A program made the translations under genes and the position numbers. From Pseudomonas fluorescens (GTDB taxonomy: Bacteria > Pseudomonadota > Gammaproteobacteria > Pseudomonadales > Pseudomonadaceae), in contig NZ_JSAK01000004.1 of assembly GCF_000802965.1 (NCBI RefSeq), positions 62,001-126,000 of the forward strand: a stretch of DNA of 64,000 nt, given 5' to 3'. Positions 16,979 to 25,098 of this stretch are shown piece by piece (the first letter of the stretch is position 1; each line of letters starts with the position of its first letter). The notes below the pieces were generated by a model. That model had not been told where the DNA came from. It saw only the letters and a program-made list of their open reading frames with translations, and did no database searches.

Positions 16979-18064
16979 ATGGTAGATCGATCATCACCGC
17001 CCACCCGGCCACCCCTGAGTACCGCGAGTCTGATTTTTCGTCTGGCGGGCATCGCCGTGGTCGTCGCCGTCGTGGCCGGGGCGTTTGCCTACGTCAACGG
17101 CACGCTTGACCCACAGCGCCTGACGCCGAAAAAACTCATCAATGTGCTGGAAACCAACAACGGCGTGCATCCCGGATTCCGCCGTAATCATTCCAAGGGC
17201 GTGTGCGTGATCGGCCATTTCGAAAGCAGCGGCGAGGCGCGCAGCTTTTCCACCGCCCAGGTGTTCAACGAGGCGCGGACCCCGGTGGTGGGGCGTTTCG
17301 CTTTGCCGGCGGGTAATCCGTATGCGCCGGACAGCGCCGTGCCGATCCGCAGCCTGGCGTTGCGTTTCAATCAGGCCAACGGCCAGCAGTGGCGCACCGG
17401 GATGAACAGCATGCCGGTGTTCCCGGTGGGCACGCCCGAGGCGTTCTATCAATTGCAGCAAGCGCAATCGCCGCTTCCGAGCACTGGTAAACCGGACCCT
17501 GCGGCGGTGCCGGCGTTCTTTGGTTCGCACCCGGAAGCCGCGCCGTTCCTGGCCTGGATCAAGACCGCCAAACCGTCGGCCAGCTACGTGACGGAAACCT
17601 ACAACAGCGTCAACGCGTTTTACCTGGTAAACGCCACCGGGCAACGCCAAGCAGTGCGCTGGAGCATGGTGCCCGTGGCTCAGGACGCACCGGGCGCCAC
17701 GGCAGCGGAAGGCAGTGACTATCTGGAAAAAGACCTGGTTCAACGCATCGCCGCCGGGCCGTTGCGCTGGAATTTGAACATCACCCTGGCCAACCCCGGC
17801 GACCCGGTCAACGACGCGAGCAAGGCCTGGCCCGAAGGCCGCAAGGTGCTGAACGCCGGCACCCTGGTCCTTGAAAGCACCCAGCCACAACTCAATGGCG
17901 AGTGCCGTGACATCAACTACGACCCGCTGGTGTTGCCGGCCGGGATCGAAGGTTCCGACGACCCGCTGCTCGCCGCGCGTTCCGCCGGTTACGCCACGTC
18001 CTACCTGCGTCGCACCAGCGAAGTCAGCCAGTTACCCGCCGCCAAACAGGAGGCCAAGCAATGA
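16979..18064 (+). CDS. Catalase-family peroxidase, membrane-anchored (SrpA-like)
   Basis: A 361-residue haem protein of the small catalase-related peroxidase family. ATG 16979 has a GGAG site at proper spacing and fits the predicted promoter; ATG 16952 would leave almost no leader. An N-terminal hydrophobic helix (about 16-40, LIFRLAGIAVVVAVVAGAFAY) exports or anchors it in the periplasm. The catalytic-histidine region is in HPGFRRNHSKGVCVIGHF. The RFALPAGNPYAPDS and IRSLALRF blocks are family typical. It lacks the long C-terminus of true catalases, so peroxidase activity is more likely than strong catalase activity. The last codons overlap the cytochrome b561 start by 4 bases. Confidence 0.9.
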   Translation: MVDRSSPPTRPPLSTASLIFRLAGIAVVVAVVAGAFAYVNGTLDPQRLTPKKLINVLETNNGVHPGFRRNHSKGVCVIGHFESSGEARSFSTAQVFNEARTPVVGRFALPAGNPYAPDSAVPIRSLALRFNQANGQQWRTGMNSMPVFPVGTPEAFYQLQQAQSPLPSTGKPDPAAVPAFFGSHPEAAPFLAWIKTAKPSASYVTETYNSVNAFYLVNATGQRQAVRWSMVPVAQDAPGATAAEGSDYLEKDLVQRIAAGPLRWNLNITLANPGDPVNDASKAWPEGRKVLNAGTLVLESTQPQLNGECRDINYDPLVLPAGIEGSDDPLLAARSAGYATSYLRRTSEVSQLPAAKQEAKQ

Positions 18065-18606
18065 GCGCCCAACCGAACCACTTCGTTCCACTGGCGCGTC
18101 TGCTGCACTGGCTGATGGCGCTGATGATCATTGCCATGCTGTTTATTGGCGCGGGGATGGTGGCGTCCGTGTCAGAACGCCATGAGTGGCTGATCAATCT
18201 GCACAAGCCATTGGGCGTTGCGATTCTGTTGCTGGTGATCGTGCGTCTGGTTGTGCGTTTTTCCACCACACAACCGCCGCTGCCGGCGGACCTGCCGAGC
18301 TGGCAAGTGCTGGCGGCGAAGGCATCGCATGTGTTGCTGTACGCCTTGATGCTGGTCTTGCCGCTGCTGGGCTGGGCGATGATTTCGGCGTCGGGTGAAC
18401 CGGTGATGCTCAGCAATTCGCTGCAGTTACCTTCGTTCGTGTCGGCAAATGCGCAGGTGTTTGCGTTCCTGCGCAAAGCCCACGGATACCTGGCGTATTT
18501 GCTGTTTTTGACGGTGTTGCTGCATTTGGCGGCGGCGTTGTTTCACGCCTGGGTGCGGCGTGATGATGTGCTGGACAGCATGTTGCGGGGTAAGGATCAC
18601 CCCTGA
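18061..18606 (+). CDS. Cytochrome b561-type di-haem membrane protein
   Basis: A 181-residue inner-membrane protein with four hydrophobic helices (LLHWLMALMIIAMLFIGAG, KPLGVAILLLVIVRLVV, VLLYALMLVLPLLGWAMI, AYLLFLTVLLHLAAALFHAW). The histidines on helices 1, 2, 3 and 4 (HWLM, HKPLG, HVLLY, HLAAALFH) fit bis-haem coordination in the bacterial b561 family. Its start overlaps the peroxidase stop (ATGA). By inference it passes quinol electrons to the periplasmic peroxidase, forming a small quinol-peroxidase system controlled by the neighbouring ECF sigma factor. Confidence 0.92.
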   Translation: MSAQPNHFVPLARLLHWLMALMIIAMLFIGAGMVASVSERHEWLINLHKPLGVAILLLVIVRLVVRFSTTQPPLPADLPSWQVLAAKASHVLLYALMLVLPLLGWAMISASGEPVMLSNSLQLPSFVSANAQVFAFLRKAHGYLAYLLFLTVLLHLAAALFHAWVRRDDVLDSMLRGKDHP

Positions 18607-18629
18607 ACTGCGCGATACATACGGCCTAT

Positions 18630-18714
18630 GCAGGAGCTGCCGAAGGCTGCGATCTTTTAATCTTGATCTTTAAAAGCAAAGTCAAAAGATCGCAGTCTGC
18701 GGCAGCTCCTACAG
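18630..18714. repeat. REPIN (class GGAGCTGCCGAAGGCTGCGA)
   Basis: CAGGAGCTGCCGAAGGCTGC at the left and its inverted copy GCGGCAGCTCCTACAG at the right enclose an AT-rich centre. It borders the AT-rich metalloprotease gene on its upstream side. Confidence 0.9.
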
Positions 18715-18732
18715 TTTGATGTGTTCCCCTAC

Positions 18733-18748
18733 CTGTCAATGTTGACAG
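18733..18748. promoter_or_regulatory. Palindromic operator-like site CTGTCAA-TG-TTGACAG
   Basis: A perfect 7-base inverted repeat with a 2-base centre, about 100 bases upstream of the metalloprotease start. It looks like a binding site for a dimeric repressor. No regulator gene is adjacent, so the protein is unknown. Confidence 0.45.
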
Positions 18749-18848
18749 TTTCGCCCTCTCCAAAAGACGCGTTCAATGCTCAAAGACTGCAGTGACCGGA
18801 ATGAGGTCAGTCGAACAGCACTGATCTTGTTATTCAGGGAGATGAATC

Positions 18849-20354
18849 ATGTTCAAAATTGCAGGTGTGCGTTGTATGCGGGGTGTTTTTTTCGCACTTT
18901 CAATTGGGGCGTTGGCTGTTCTGCTAGGCGCCTGTGCACATTCACCGATGAGTGAGGAAAGTAAACAAAAAAGTTGGGTGGTCGAGCGTGTAAATGAAAA
19001 GAGTACAGCCGAGCTGTACGAGGATTTGATAGCGCCAGCGGTTTTCGAAAGATCAAGTTCAAAAGTGATTGATGGTTATACAGTAGAGAGCGGTAATTTA
19101 CTGATGCCGGACAAGACAGTAGGGTCATTGGTTACGGTCAGGTCTGGTAGTGGGAGTTTGACTGCATTTATAGAGAGCTCCTCAAGAAAGGGAGTGCTCG
19201 TGATTAACAGTAAAGGTGAAAGTCGTTTTACGCCCTATACCTCTAAAGATTATTCAATACTCGACACAGTGCCAGGAGAGGCGTTGGAGAGAACTGTCGA
19301 ACCAGCGAAAGCAGCAGATGAATACGCGATTGATATGTTGATTGGGTACTCGCGCGAAGCAGTATTAGTTGCTGGTGGTGATGCGACTTCCAATGCGTTG
19401 GCTCAGGTGGAAAGTGTGAATTTGGCATTGCGCAACTCGCTTGTTAATAATGTTTTTATGAGGTTGGCAGGGGTGCAAATAGTTAATACGAATTACTCAA
19501 TGACAACCGAGACTCTAAGACAATTACCAGGAATACTTTCGGTCGGGACGCAGGCATTTAGACCGGATATGTTTTTTGGTGTTTTCGCTCCCCACCCAGA
19601 TGATACCGCCGCTGGATGGGGAACTACTCCGGGCAGGGCGGCTATCGGTCATGTTAGTGACGGTTGGATATTTCGCCACGAGATTGGACATAACTTAGGT
19701 GGTATTCACTGCCCTGAACTGTTCGGTGGTTATAAGTTTGGCTTCAATAATGGTAAATCTGGAACTATTCAATGCGGAGAAGACAGTCCTTTCTATTCAA
19801 CTCCGCAGGTGAAAGATGCGCATGGCCTGCCTCGAGGCAACGTAATTACTGCTGATATGTCCAGGATGTGGCGTGAATCTGGTCCGAGGTTATCTTACTA
19901 TGCTCTACCTTTTGTAGGGGAGCGGTTTTCATTTCAAAGCCTGAACGGCTCTTCGGATTCGATTCTAGAAATCAGGATGCCTGCCAGGTACCAAGCTGGC
20001 GTTGTTGCCTTGAACAGCGCTGAAGGTCCAACCGAATTAGCACCCGCTCCAAAAGGATATGCGCGATTGACAGTGAAATTGAAAAATGATGCGGGTGACG
20101 AACGAGAGGTTAATTTACGGGCGGAGCGATTTATCGGCGGATGTGAGTGGTTTGCTATGAATGCATATGTAGCATGTCCTTTTTCAGGAAGTACTGCTAA
20201 TAAGCTTTATTTAAAACTAAGCTATAACGTCGGTGATAATCCGACATTGCCAGCTTCAGTTTATAACGGGGTTTTGAGATTGGAAGCTCGGAATTTACTT
20301 GGCAGTTGGAGGGCGCCTGTTGTTGTACTTATGTCAATTGCTGGTGGTCGCTAA
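18849..20354 (+). CDS. Putative lipoprotein zinc metalloprotease (metzincin motif)
   Basis: A 501-residue lipoprotein. The signal sequence has lipobox LGAC with C29, followed by Ala and His, so outer-membrane sorting is expected. The zinc motif is HExxHxxGxxH at H277-H287 (HEIGHNLGGIH), preceded by reprolysin-like DEYAIDMLIGYS at about 155. The C-terminal 150 residues look like a beta-sandwich with two cysteines near CEWFAMNAYVACPF. ATG 18849 follows a GGGAGATG site. The gene is clearly richer in A/T and in rare codons than its neighbours, is bordered by a REPIN and stands alone, so recent acquisition is likely. The substrate is unknown; host proteins or competitor surface proteins are possible. 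The family is recognised only through the motif. Confidence 0.82.
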   Translation: MFKIAGVRCMRGVFFALSIGALAVLLGACAHSPMSEESKQKSWVVERVNEKSTAELYEDLIAPAVFERSSSKVIDGYTVESGNLLMPDKTVGSLVTVRSGSGSLTAFIESSSRKGVLVINSKGESRFTPYTSKDYSILDTVPGEALERTVEPAKAADEYAIDMLIGYSREAVLVAGGDATSNALAQVESVNLALRNSLVNNVFMRLAGVQIVNTNYSMTTETLRQLPGILSVGTQAFRPDMFFGVFAPHPDDTAAGWGTTPGRAAIGHVSDGWIFRHEIGHNLGGIHCPELFGGYKFGFNNGKSGTIQCGEDSPFYSTPQVKDAHGLPRGNVITADMSRMWRESGPRLSYYALPFVGERFSFQSLNGSSDSILEIRMPARYQAGVVALNSAEGPTELAPAPKGYARLTVKLKNDAGDEREVNLRAERFIGGCEWFAMNAYVACPFSGSTANKLYLKLSYNVGDNPTLPASVYNGVLRLEARNLLGSWRAPVVVLMSIAGGR

Positions 20355-20385
20355 GGTACTTTTGGCGGGCCGCGAGGTATCAATT

Positions 20386-20411
20386 GGCCTGACCTTCAAG
20401 AAGGTCAGGCC
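20386..20411. terminator. Perfect 12-base inverted repeat, terminator-like
   Basis: GGCCTGACCTTC and its reverse complement are separated by AA, between the convergent metalloprotease and M14 genes. The stem is strong but no U-run follows on either strand, so it may be a Rho-assisted or weak terminator. Confidence 0.5.
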
Positions 20412-20425
20412 TGAAAAACGTTAAT

Positions 20426-21565
20426 TTACCGCAGCGTATCAACCATCTCCGCCACAGTCGTCAAAACATCCTTCCCCAACTGCTTCGACCGCTTCCCCGA
20501 CCACCCCGTCAACGGATTCGGATGATCGTCGTGATCTTTGAACGGCATTTCCAGGGTCAGCGACAGGCAGTCGTACTTCTGGCCAACGCTGTTGCATGCC
20601 AGGGTCATGTTGGCTTTACCCGGTTCGTCGCGGGTGTAGCCGTGCTTGGTCTGGAAGTCTTTGGTGGTGCGCTTCAGGTGGCTACGGAAGTGCTCTTCGA
20701 GTTTTTCGATCCGTGGCGTGTAGCCTGGATTACCTTCGCACGCGGCCGTGAACACATGAGGGATTTCCTCGTCACCGTGTACGTCGATGAACAAATCGAC
20801 GCCGTACTTTTCCATCTGCTGCTGTACGAAAAAGACTTCCGGGCTGATTTCCGGGCTGGCGTTCTGCCAGGCGCGGTTCAGGTCCTGGCCCATGGCGTTG
20901 GTGCGCAGGTGACCGTGGAAGGCACCGTCCGGGTTCATGTTCGGTACCAGGTACAGATCGGCGCTGGCCAGCAGTTTGTTCAGCACCGGGTCGTCGCGAT
21001 GTTCCAGGCGTTCGATCACGCCTTCCATGAACCACTCGGCCATGTGCTCGCCCGGATGTTGCTGGGCGATGATCCATACCTTGCGCTGGCCTTCGGCGCC
21101 GGTGCCTTTGCGCAGTAACTGAATGTCGCGACCTTCGACGCTCTTGCCGGTGCCCAGCAGTTCGGTGCCGGCCTTGGTCAGTGCCTGCTCGATCAGCCAG
21201 TCGTGACGACCCCGGCTGTAGGGTTCGAAATAGGCGAACCAGGCGTGGGTCTGGGTGGCTTCCAGGCAGAAGCGCAGGCAGTCGCCTTCGAAGATGGTCG
21301 GTACGCGGAACCAGTTAACGTGATCGTAAGAGGCGACGGCTTGATAACCGTCCCAGGCCTTGTTGTAGGAAGACTGACTGGCATTGTTCAGACGAAACCA
21401 GTGTTCTTGTCCGACGTGCAGGCCGCTGGCTTTGAAGTGGAACCATTGGAAGTGGTTGCTTTTGGTATCGGGGCGGATGGCCAGCAGTGGCTTGAGCGGG
21501 TCGCTGAGGTCGATAACCTGGATGTTGCCGCTGTCGAAATTGGCACTGATGTTGAGTTTAGCCAC
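20426..21565 (-). CDS. M14-family zinc carboxypeptidase (cytosolic carboxypeptidase-like)
   Basis: A 379-residue cytoplasmic metallopeptidase without signal peptide. The N-terminal 125 residues are a beta-sandwich as in cytosolic carboxypeptidases. The catalytic domain follows: zinc ligands H170 and E173 in QQHPGEHMAEWFM, H263 in FIDVHGDEE, substrate residues N230-R231 in QDLNRAW, an NPDG turn at 211, and catalytic E339 in LTLEMPFKD. All catalytic residues are present. Bacterial members trim C-terminal residues from peptides or proteins, and eukaryotic relatives remove glutamates; the bacterial substrate is generally unknown. It is a single gene, divergent from the GntR regulator across a 333-base gap. 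Confidence 0.92.
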   Translation of the reverse strand: MAKLNISANFDSGNIQVIDLSDPLKPLLAIRPDTKSNHFQWFHFKASGLHVGQEHWFRLNNASQSSYNKAWDGYQAVASYDHVNWFRVPTIFEGDCLRFCLEATQTHAWFAYFEPYSRGRHDWLIEQALTKAGTELLGTGKSVEGRDIQLLRKGTGAEGQRKVWIIAQQHPGEHMAEWFMEGVIERLEHRDDPVLNKLLASADLYLVPNMNPDGAFHGHLRTNAMGQDLNRAWQNASPEISPEVFFVQQQMEKYGVDLFIDVHGDEEIPHVFTAACEGNPGYTPRIEKLEEHFRSHLKRTTKDFQTKHGYTRDEPGKANMTLACNSVGQKYDCLSLTLEMPFKDHDDHPNPLTGWSGKRSKQLGKDVLTTVAEMVDTLR

Positions 21566-21833
21566 GGTCGGGTTCCTGTTTGAGATTTTATGGCGGCTAC
21601 TTTACACGCAAGACAAGGGGGTTAGCAGCGCGGGAAAAATCGATTCATCCTCACCGTTAAGCGCTTCTTCAAGCGTAGCGATCATCCGTGTTACCACCAG
21701 CACCGTTTTGGGTCCGCCAGGTTACAGAATGGGGCGTTTCAACTCGCTTCGGTCAGGCGTCGGTACTCTAAGTCGGCACCCTCACTCCCGATATATCAAT
21801 CCAATCAAACACCTGCATATCACGGGCTGAATC

Positions 21834-21848
21834 TGGCACGTCCTGTGC
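21834..21848 (+). promoter_or_regulatory. Sigma-54 promoter upstream of the GntR/ABC/GGT genes
   Basis: CTGGCACG-TCCT-GTGCT matches the consensus YTGGCACG-N4-TTGCW with one mismatch (TGGCAC 21834-21839, GC at 21847-21848). The start would be near 21860, 40 bases before ATG 21899. The rest of the 333-base gap from 21566 shows nothing recognisable apart from AT-rich GGATACAAAAATACAAAAGG just after the start, a possible operator for the GntR protein. Confidence 0.65.
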
Positions 21849-21898
21849 TTTGTTGGCTTTATGGATAATTGGATACAAAAATACAAAAGGTGCAATCG

Positions 21899-22567
21899 AT
21901 GAAATTCGCCCCTGTCTATTCCGAGCGCCAGCCCATTACCGCCGAAGAGGAGGCCTACAACTTTCTTCTGGAGGCGATTTGCAAAGGGCGTTACCGCACT
22001 GGCGAACGGCTGATTGCCGAGGACATCGCCGGCGAAATCGGCATGAGCCGCATGCCGGTGCGCGAAGCGTTCCGGCGCCTGGATGCCGATGGCCTGGTGA
22101 CGCTACGGCCCAACCGTGGCGCCATTGTCCGTGGCTTGAACATCGATGAAATGCGTGAAGTGTTCGAGATGCGCAGCGCCCTTGAAGGCCTTGCCATCCG
22201 CGTTGCGGTGCCAAAGCTCACCGAGCGCCATTTCAGTCATCTGGAGCGCTTGCTCGACGAAATGGACGACTACCGCGAAGACGGGGCCGAGTGGGTCAGC
22301 CGCCATCGCGCCTTCCATGAATACCTGTGCAGCCTGAGTGAGCGTCCGCGCCTGATGCGGCAGATATCCGCGTTGTATTCGGTGATCGAGCCGCACATGC
22401 GCCTTTGGCTGCAACACGCCGACAAACCCCGCAGCGCCCGGGACGAGCACGCCTCGATTGTCGCCGCACTGCGTTCCGGCGACCCGGACAAGGCCGCGCA
22501 AGTCGTGTGCGAGCACATCGAGGGCACCATCCCGCGACTGATTCAATTTCTCGAAGCCCACCAATAA
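21899..22567 (+). CDS. GntR-family transcriptional regulator (FCD/FadR subgroup)
   Basis: A 222-residue regulator. The winged helix at residues about 12-75 includes LIAEDIAGEIGMSRMPVREA and LVTLRPNRGAIVR. The FCD ligand-binding domain (about 85-215) includes EVFEMRSALEGLAIRVA and a metal-binding-type HRAFHEYLC. ATG 21899 follows AAAGGTG; the frame is open to 21869 but the extra residues are not family-like. It stands ahead of an ABC transporter and gamma-glutamyltransferase, which it probably controls, with ligand likely an amino acid or peptide. A REP pair separates it from the substrate-binding gene. Confidence 0.92.
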   Translation: MKFAPVYSERQPITAEEEAYNFLLEAICKGRYRTGERLIAEDIAGEIGMSRMPVREAFRRLDADGLVTLRPNRGAIVRGLNIDEMREVFEMRSALEGLAIRVAVPKLTERHFSHLERLLDEMDDYREDGAEWVSRHRAFHEYLCSLSERPRLMRQISALYSVIEPHMRLWLQHADKPRSARDEHASIVAALRSGDPDKAAQVVCEHIEGTIPRLIQFLEAHQ

Positions 22568-22583
22568 ACCCTAAAACCCCCCT

Positions 22584-22667
22584 TGTAGGAGCCGGCTTGC
22601 TGGCGATGGCGACTGTATGAGCGAAGTAAGACTCAAGGGCCAATCGCTGGCAAGCCAGCTCCTACAA
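22584..22667. repeat. REPIN (class GTAGGAGCCGGCTTGCTGGCGA)
   Basis: TTGTAGGAGCCGGCTTGCTG at the left and CTGGCAAGCCAGCTCCTACAA at the right, in inverted orientation, between the GntR gene and the ABC substrate-binding gene. Confidence 0.92.
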
Positions 22668-22700
22668 GGGACATCCGTTGCAGCCAACTGGAGTCATGCC

Positions 22701-23507
22701 ATGCACAAGCCTTGCGCGTTAGTTGCCGTGTTCACCTTGAGTCTGTGTTCGCAATGGGCGTTCGCCGCCCCCGAATTACCCGAGCGCTTGAGCAAGAGCG
22801 AGAAGATCGTTTACTGCTCCGGCATGGACTCGCCACCGCTGGTGTCGTTTGACATGAAGCAAAAACCGGTGGGGCTGCAGGTCGACATGGGCGAGGCGAT
22901 TGCCCAGCGCCTGGGTGACAAGAAAGTCGAATGGCGAATCTCGCCTTTCGCCGGGCTGATCCCGGCGCTGCTGGCGCAACAGTGCGACATGATCGTCGAC
23001 CAGTTGTTCGACAAGCCCGAACGCCGCGAGGTGATCGACATCGTCAACTTCATGTATTCCAGCCAGTCCATCGTGGTGCCCAAGGGCAACCCGAAATCGG
23101 TAAACACACTGGAAGACCTCTCGGGGCTTAAGGTCGCGGTCAGCAACGGCTCGACCATCCGCGTGCTGCTGGGCAAGGAAAACGAAAAACTCGAAGCGGC
23201 TGGAAAACCGCCGATGAAACTGGTGGTGTACAACGTCGACGCTGATGCTTTTCAGGCGCTGCGCATCAACCAGGTGGACGCTTTCGGCACCACGGTCGAG
23301 TCCGCCGGACACTATCAGCAATTGGCCCCGGACCTGTTTCAATCCGCAGTCCCGGCCTTCAACCGCATCCTCACCGGTTTCGGCGTGCGTAAAAGCGATC
23401 CACAGCTGACGGTCGCGTTGACCGAAGTCTTGCAAGGCATGCGCGCCGATGGCAGTTACAGCGCGCTCCTCAGTAAATGGCATGTCGACAGCGACAAACT
23501 GGACTGA
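22701..23507 (+). CDS. ABC transporter periplasmic amino-acid/peptide-binding protein
   Basis: A 268-residue protein of the polar amino-acid-binding (SBP_bac_3) family. ATG 22701 is chosen because it directly precedes the signal peptide (MHKPCALVAVFTLSLCSQWAFA); the open frame back to 22617 overlaps a REP element. The mature protein has the conserved opening KIVYCSGMDSPPLVSFDMK, and GLQVDMGEAIAQRLG and CDMIVDQLFDKPERRE blocks. It delivers substrate to the permease and ATPase encoded next. With the gamma-glutamyltransferase at the end of the operon, the substrate may be glutathione or another gamma-glutamyl compound; this is inference. Confidence 0.9.
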   Translation: MHKPCALVAVFTLSLCSQWAFAAPELPERLSKSEKIVYCSGMDSPPLVSFDMKQKPVGLQVDMGEAIAQRLGDKKVEWRISPFAGLIPALLAQQCDMIVDQLFDKPERREVIDIVNFMYSSQSIVVPKGNPKSVNTLEDLSGLKVAVSNGSTIRVLLGKENEKLEAAGKPPMKLVVYNVDADAFQALRINQVDAFGTTVESAGHYQQLAPDLFQSAVPAFNRILTGFGVRKSDPQLTVALTEVLQGMRADGSYSALLSKWHVDSDKLD

Positions 23508-23518
23508 GGGCGAACCTG

Positions 23519-24286
23519 ATGAACTTCAATTGGGATGTGTTCTGGCAGTACCTGTTGCAGCCCAGCGATGTCTACCTGACGGGGCTGTGGCTGACCTGCC
23601 TGATCAGCGTTTCGGCGATGTTGCTCGGTTGTGTTTTGGGCCTGATCGCCGCGTTGATGAAGCTGTCGAGCAACCCGCTGTTGCATTACCCGGTGCGTTT
23701 TTATGTGTGGCTGATGCGCGGCACGCCGTTGTTGGTGCAGATCGTTTTCCTGTACACGGCATTGGCGGCGGGGGGGATTTTCCGCTTTGAAGACTTGGAC
23801 CTGGGCTGGTTCATTGTGCCGGGCAATATTCAGGCCGCGATCATCGCCCTGGGCCTCAATGAAGGCGCGTACATGGCCGAGATCATTCGGGCCGGCATCG
23901 GCGCGGTGGACAAGGGTCAGTACGAAGCCGGGCGTTCCCTGGGCATGACGTTTCCCAAGTTGATGCGGCGGATCGTCCTGCCGCAAGCGTTCCGGGTGAT
24001 CGTGCCGCCGCTGGGCAACGAGTTCAACGTGATGCTGAAAAACACCACGCTGGTCAGCGTCATCGGCGTGCAGGAACTGCTGCTGAGTACACAAATGGTG
24101 ACCTCGGCGACCTTCCGTGTGTTCGAGTTGTACCTGGTCGTGGCCATCTACTTCCTGGCCTTGACCACGCTCTGGGGCTTTTTCCAGCGCTGGCTCGAAG
24201 CGCGCTTCGGCCAGTCTGATCGTCCGGCACCGGCGGCGAGTCGCATGTTCGGCCGCAACACCATGAAACTGTTGAGAGGGCGTTGA
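23519..24286 (+). CDS. ABC transporter permease, polar amino-acid type
   Basis: A 255-residue inner-membrane permease of the HisM/GlnP family. It has several hydrophobic helices and the ATPase-coupling EAA loop ([37 protein letters not shown] region at about residues 140-170). The N-terminal ILxxLxxT-like start is replaced by [18 protein letters not shown] 23519 lies 11 bases after the binding-protein stop. A single permease gene is present, so the transporter probably works with a homodimer. The ATPase gene begins one base after its stop codon. Confidence 0.93.
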   Translation: MNFNWDVFWQYLLQPSDVYLTGLWLTCLISVSAMLLGCVLGLIAALMKLSSNPLLHYPVRFYVWLMRGTPLLVQIVFLYTALAAGGIFRFEDLDLGWFIVPGNIQAAIIALGLNEGAYMAEIIRAGIGAVDKGQYEAGRSLGMTFPKLMRRIVLPQAFRVIVPPLGNEFNVMLKNTTLVSVIGVQELLLSTQMVTSATFRVFELYLVVAIYFLALTTLWGFFQRWLEARFGQSDRPAPAASRMFGRNTMKLLRGR

Positions 24287-24287
24287 G

Positions 24288-25067
24288 ATGGCGCACATGA
24301 GTGAAGAACTGGTCATCGAAGCGCTGGATGTTCACAAATCGTTCGGTGACCTGGAAATTCTCAAGGGCATTTCCCTGCAAGTGCGACGGGGCGAAGTGGT
24401 GGTGCTGATCGGCGCTTCCGGTTCCGGCAAAACCACCTTTATCCGTTGCATCAATTTGCTCGAAGACATTCAGTCAGGACAGATCCGCGTCGGCGGCCGG
24501 CCGATGGGTTACCGCACCCGGGCCGACGGCAGTCTGGCCAGAGACTCGGAACGCAACATCGCACGACAGCGCCGGGACATCGGCATGGTGTTCCAGCGCT
24601 TCAATTTGTTCCCGCACATGACCGCCCTGGAAAACATCATCGAAGCGCCGATCCAGGTGCTGGGCGTTGCGCGCGCGGCGGCGGTGGAACAGGCGCGGGC
24701 GTTGCTCAAGCGCGTCGGGTTGGCGGAGAAGGCTGATCACTATCCGTCGATGTTGTCCGGTGGCCAGCAGCAGCGGGTGGCGATCGCCCGGGCATTGGCG
24801 ATGAAGCCGCAGGCGATGCTGTTCGACGAACCCACCAGCGCCCTCGATCCCGAGACGGTGGGCGAAGTGCTGCAAGTGATGAAGGAGCTGGCCGAGGAGG
24901 GCATGACCATGGTCGTGGTCACCCACGAAATGGGCTTTGCCCGCGAGGTGGCCGACCGGGTGGTGGTGCTCGATCAAGGTGAACTGATCGAGCAGGGCCC
25001 GCCGGAGCAGATCTTCAGCCAGCCCAGGCACGCCCGTACCCGCGCCTTTCTCAGCCGCGTGCTGTGA
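24288..25067 (+). CDS. ABC transporter ATP-binding protein, polar amino-acid type
   Basis: A 259-residue ATPase of the GlnQ/HisP family. Walker A is GASGSGKTT at about residue 45, the Q-loop is in [14 protein letters not shown], the signature LSGGQQQR, Walker [13 protein letters not shown] and the H-loop VVVTHEM: all canonical. An insertion around residues 75-95 ([15 protein letters not shown]) is typical of the HisP/OccP-like subgroup. ATG 24288 is used, with ATG 24297 as alternative. The gamma-glutamyltransferase gene follows within 32 bases, so it belongs to the same transcription unit. Confidence 0.94.
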   Translation: MAHMSEELVIEALDVHKSFGDLEILKGISLQVRRGEVVVLIGASGSGKTTFIRCINLLEDIQSGQIRVGGRPMGYRTRADGSLARDSERNIARQRRDIGMVFQRFNLFPHMTALENIIEAPIQVLGVARAAAVEQARALLKRVGLAEKADHYPSMLSGGQQQRVAIARALAMKPQAMLFDEPTSALDPETVGEVLQVMKELAEEGMTMVVVTHEMGFAREVADRVVVLDQGELIEQGPPEQIFSQPRHARTRAFLSRVL

Positions 25068-25098
25068 GTCCATCAAATAAATTTGTGTGAGTTCTGCC

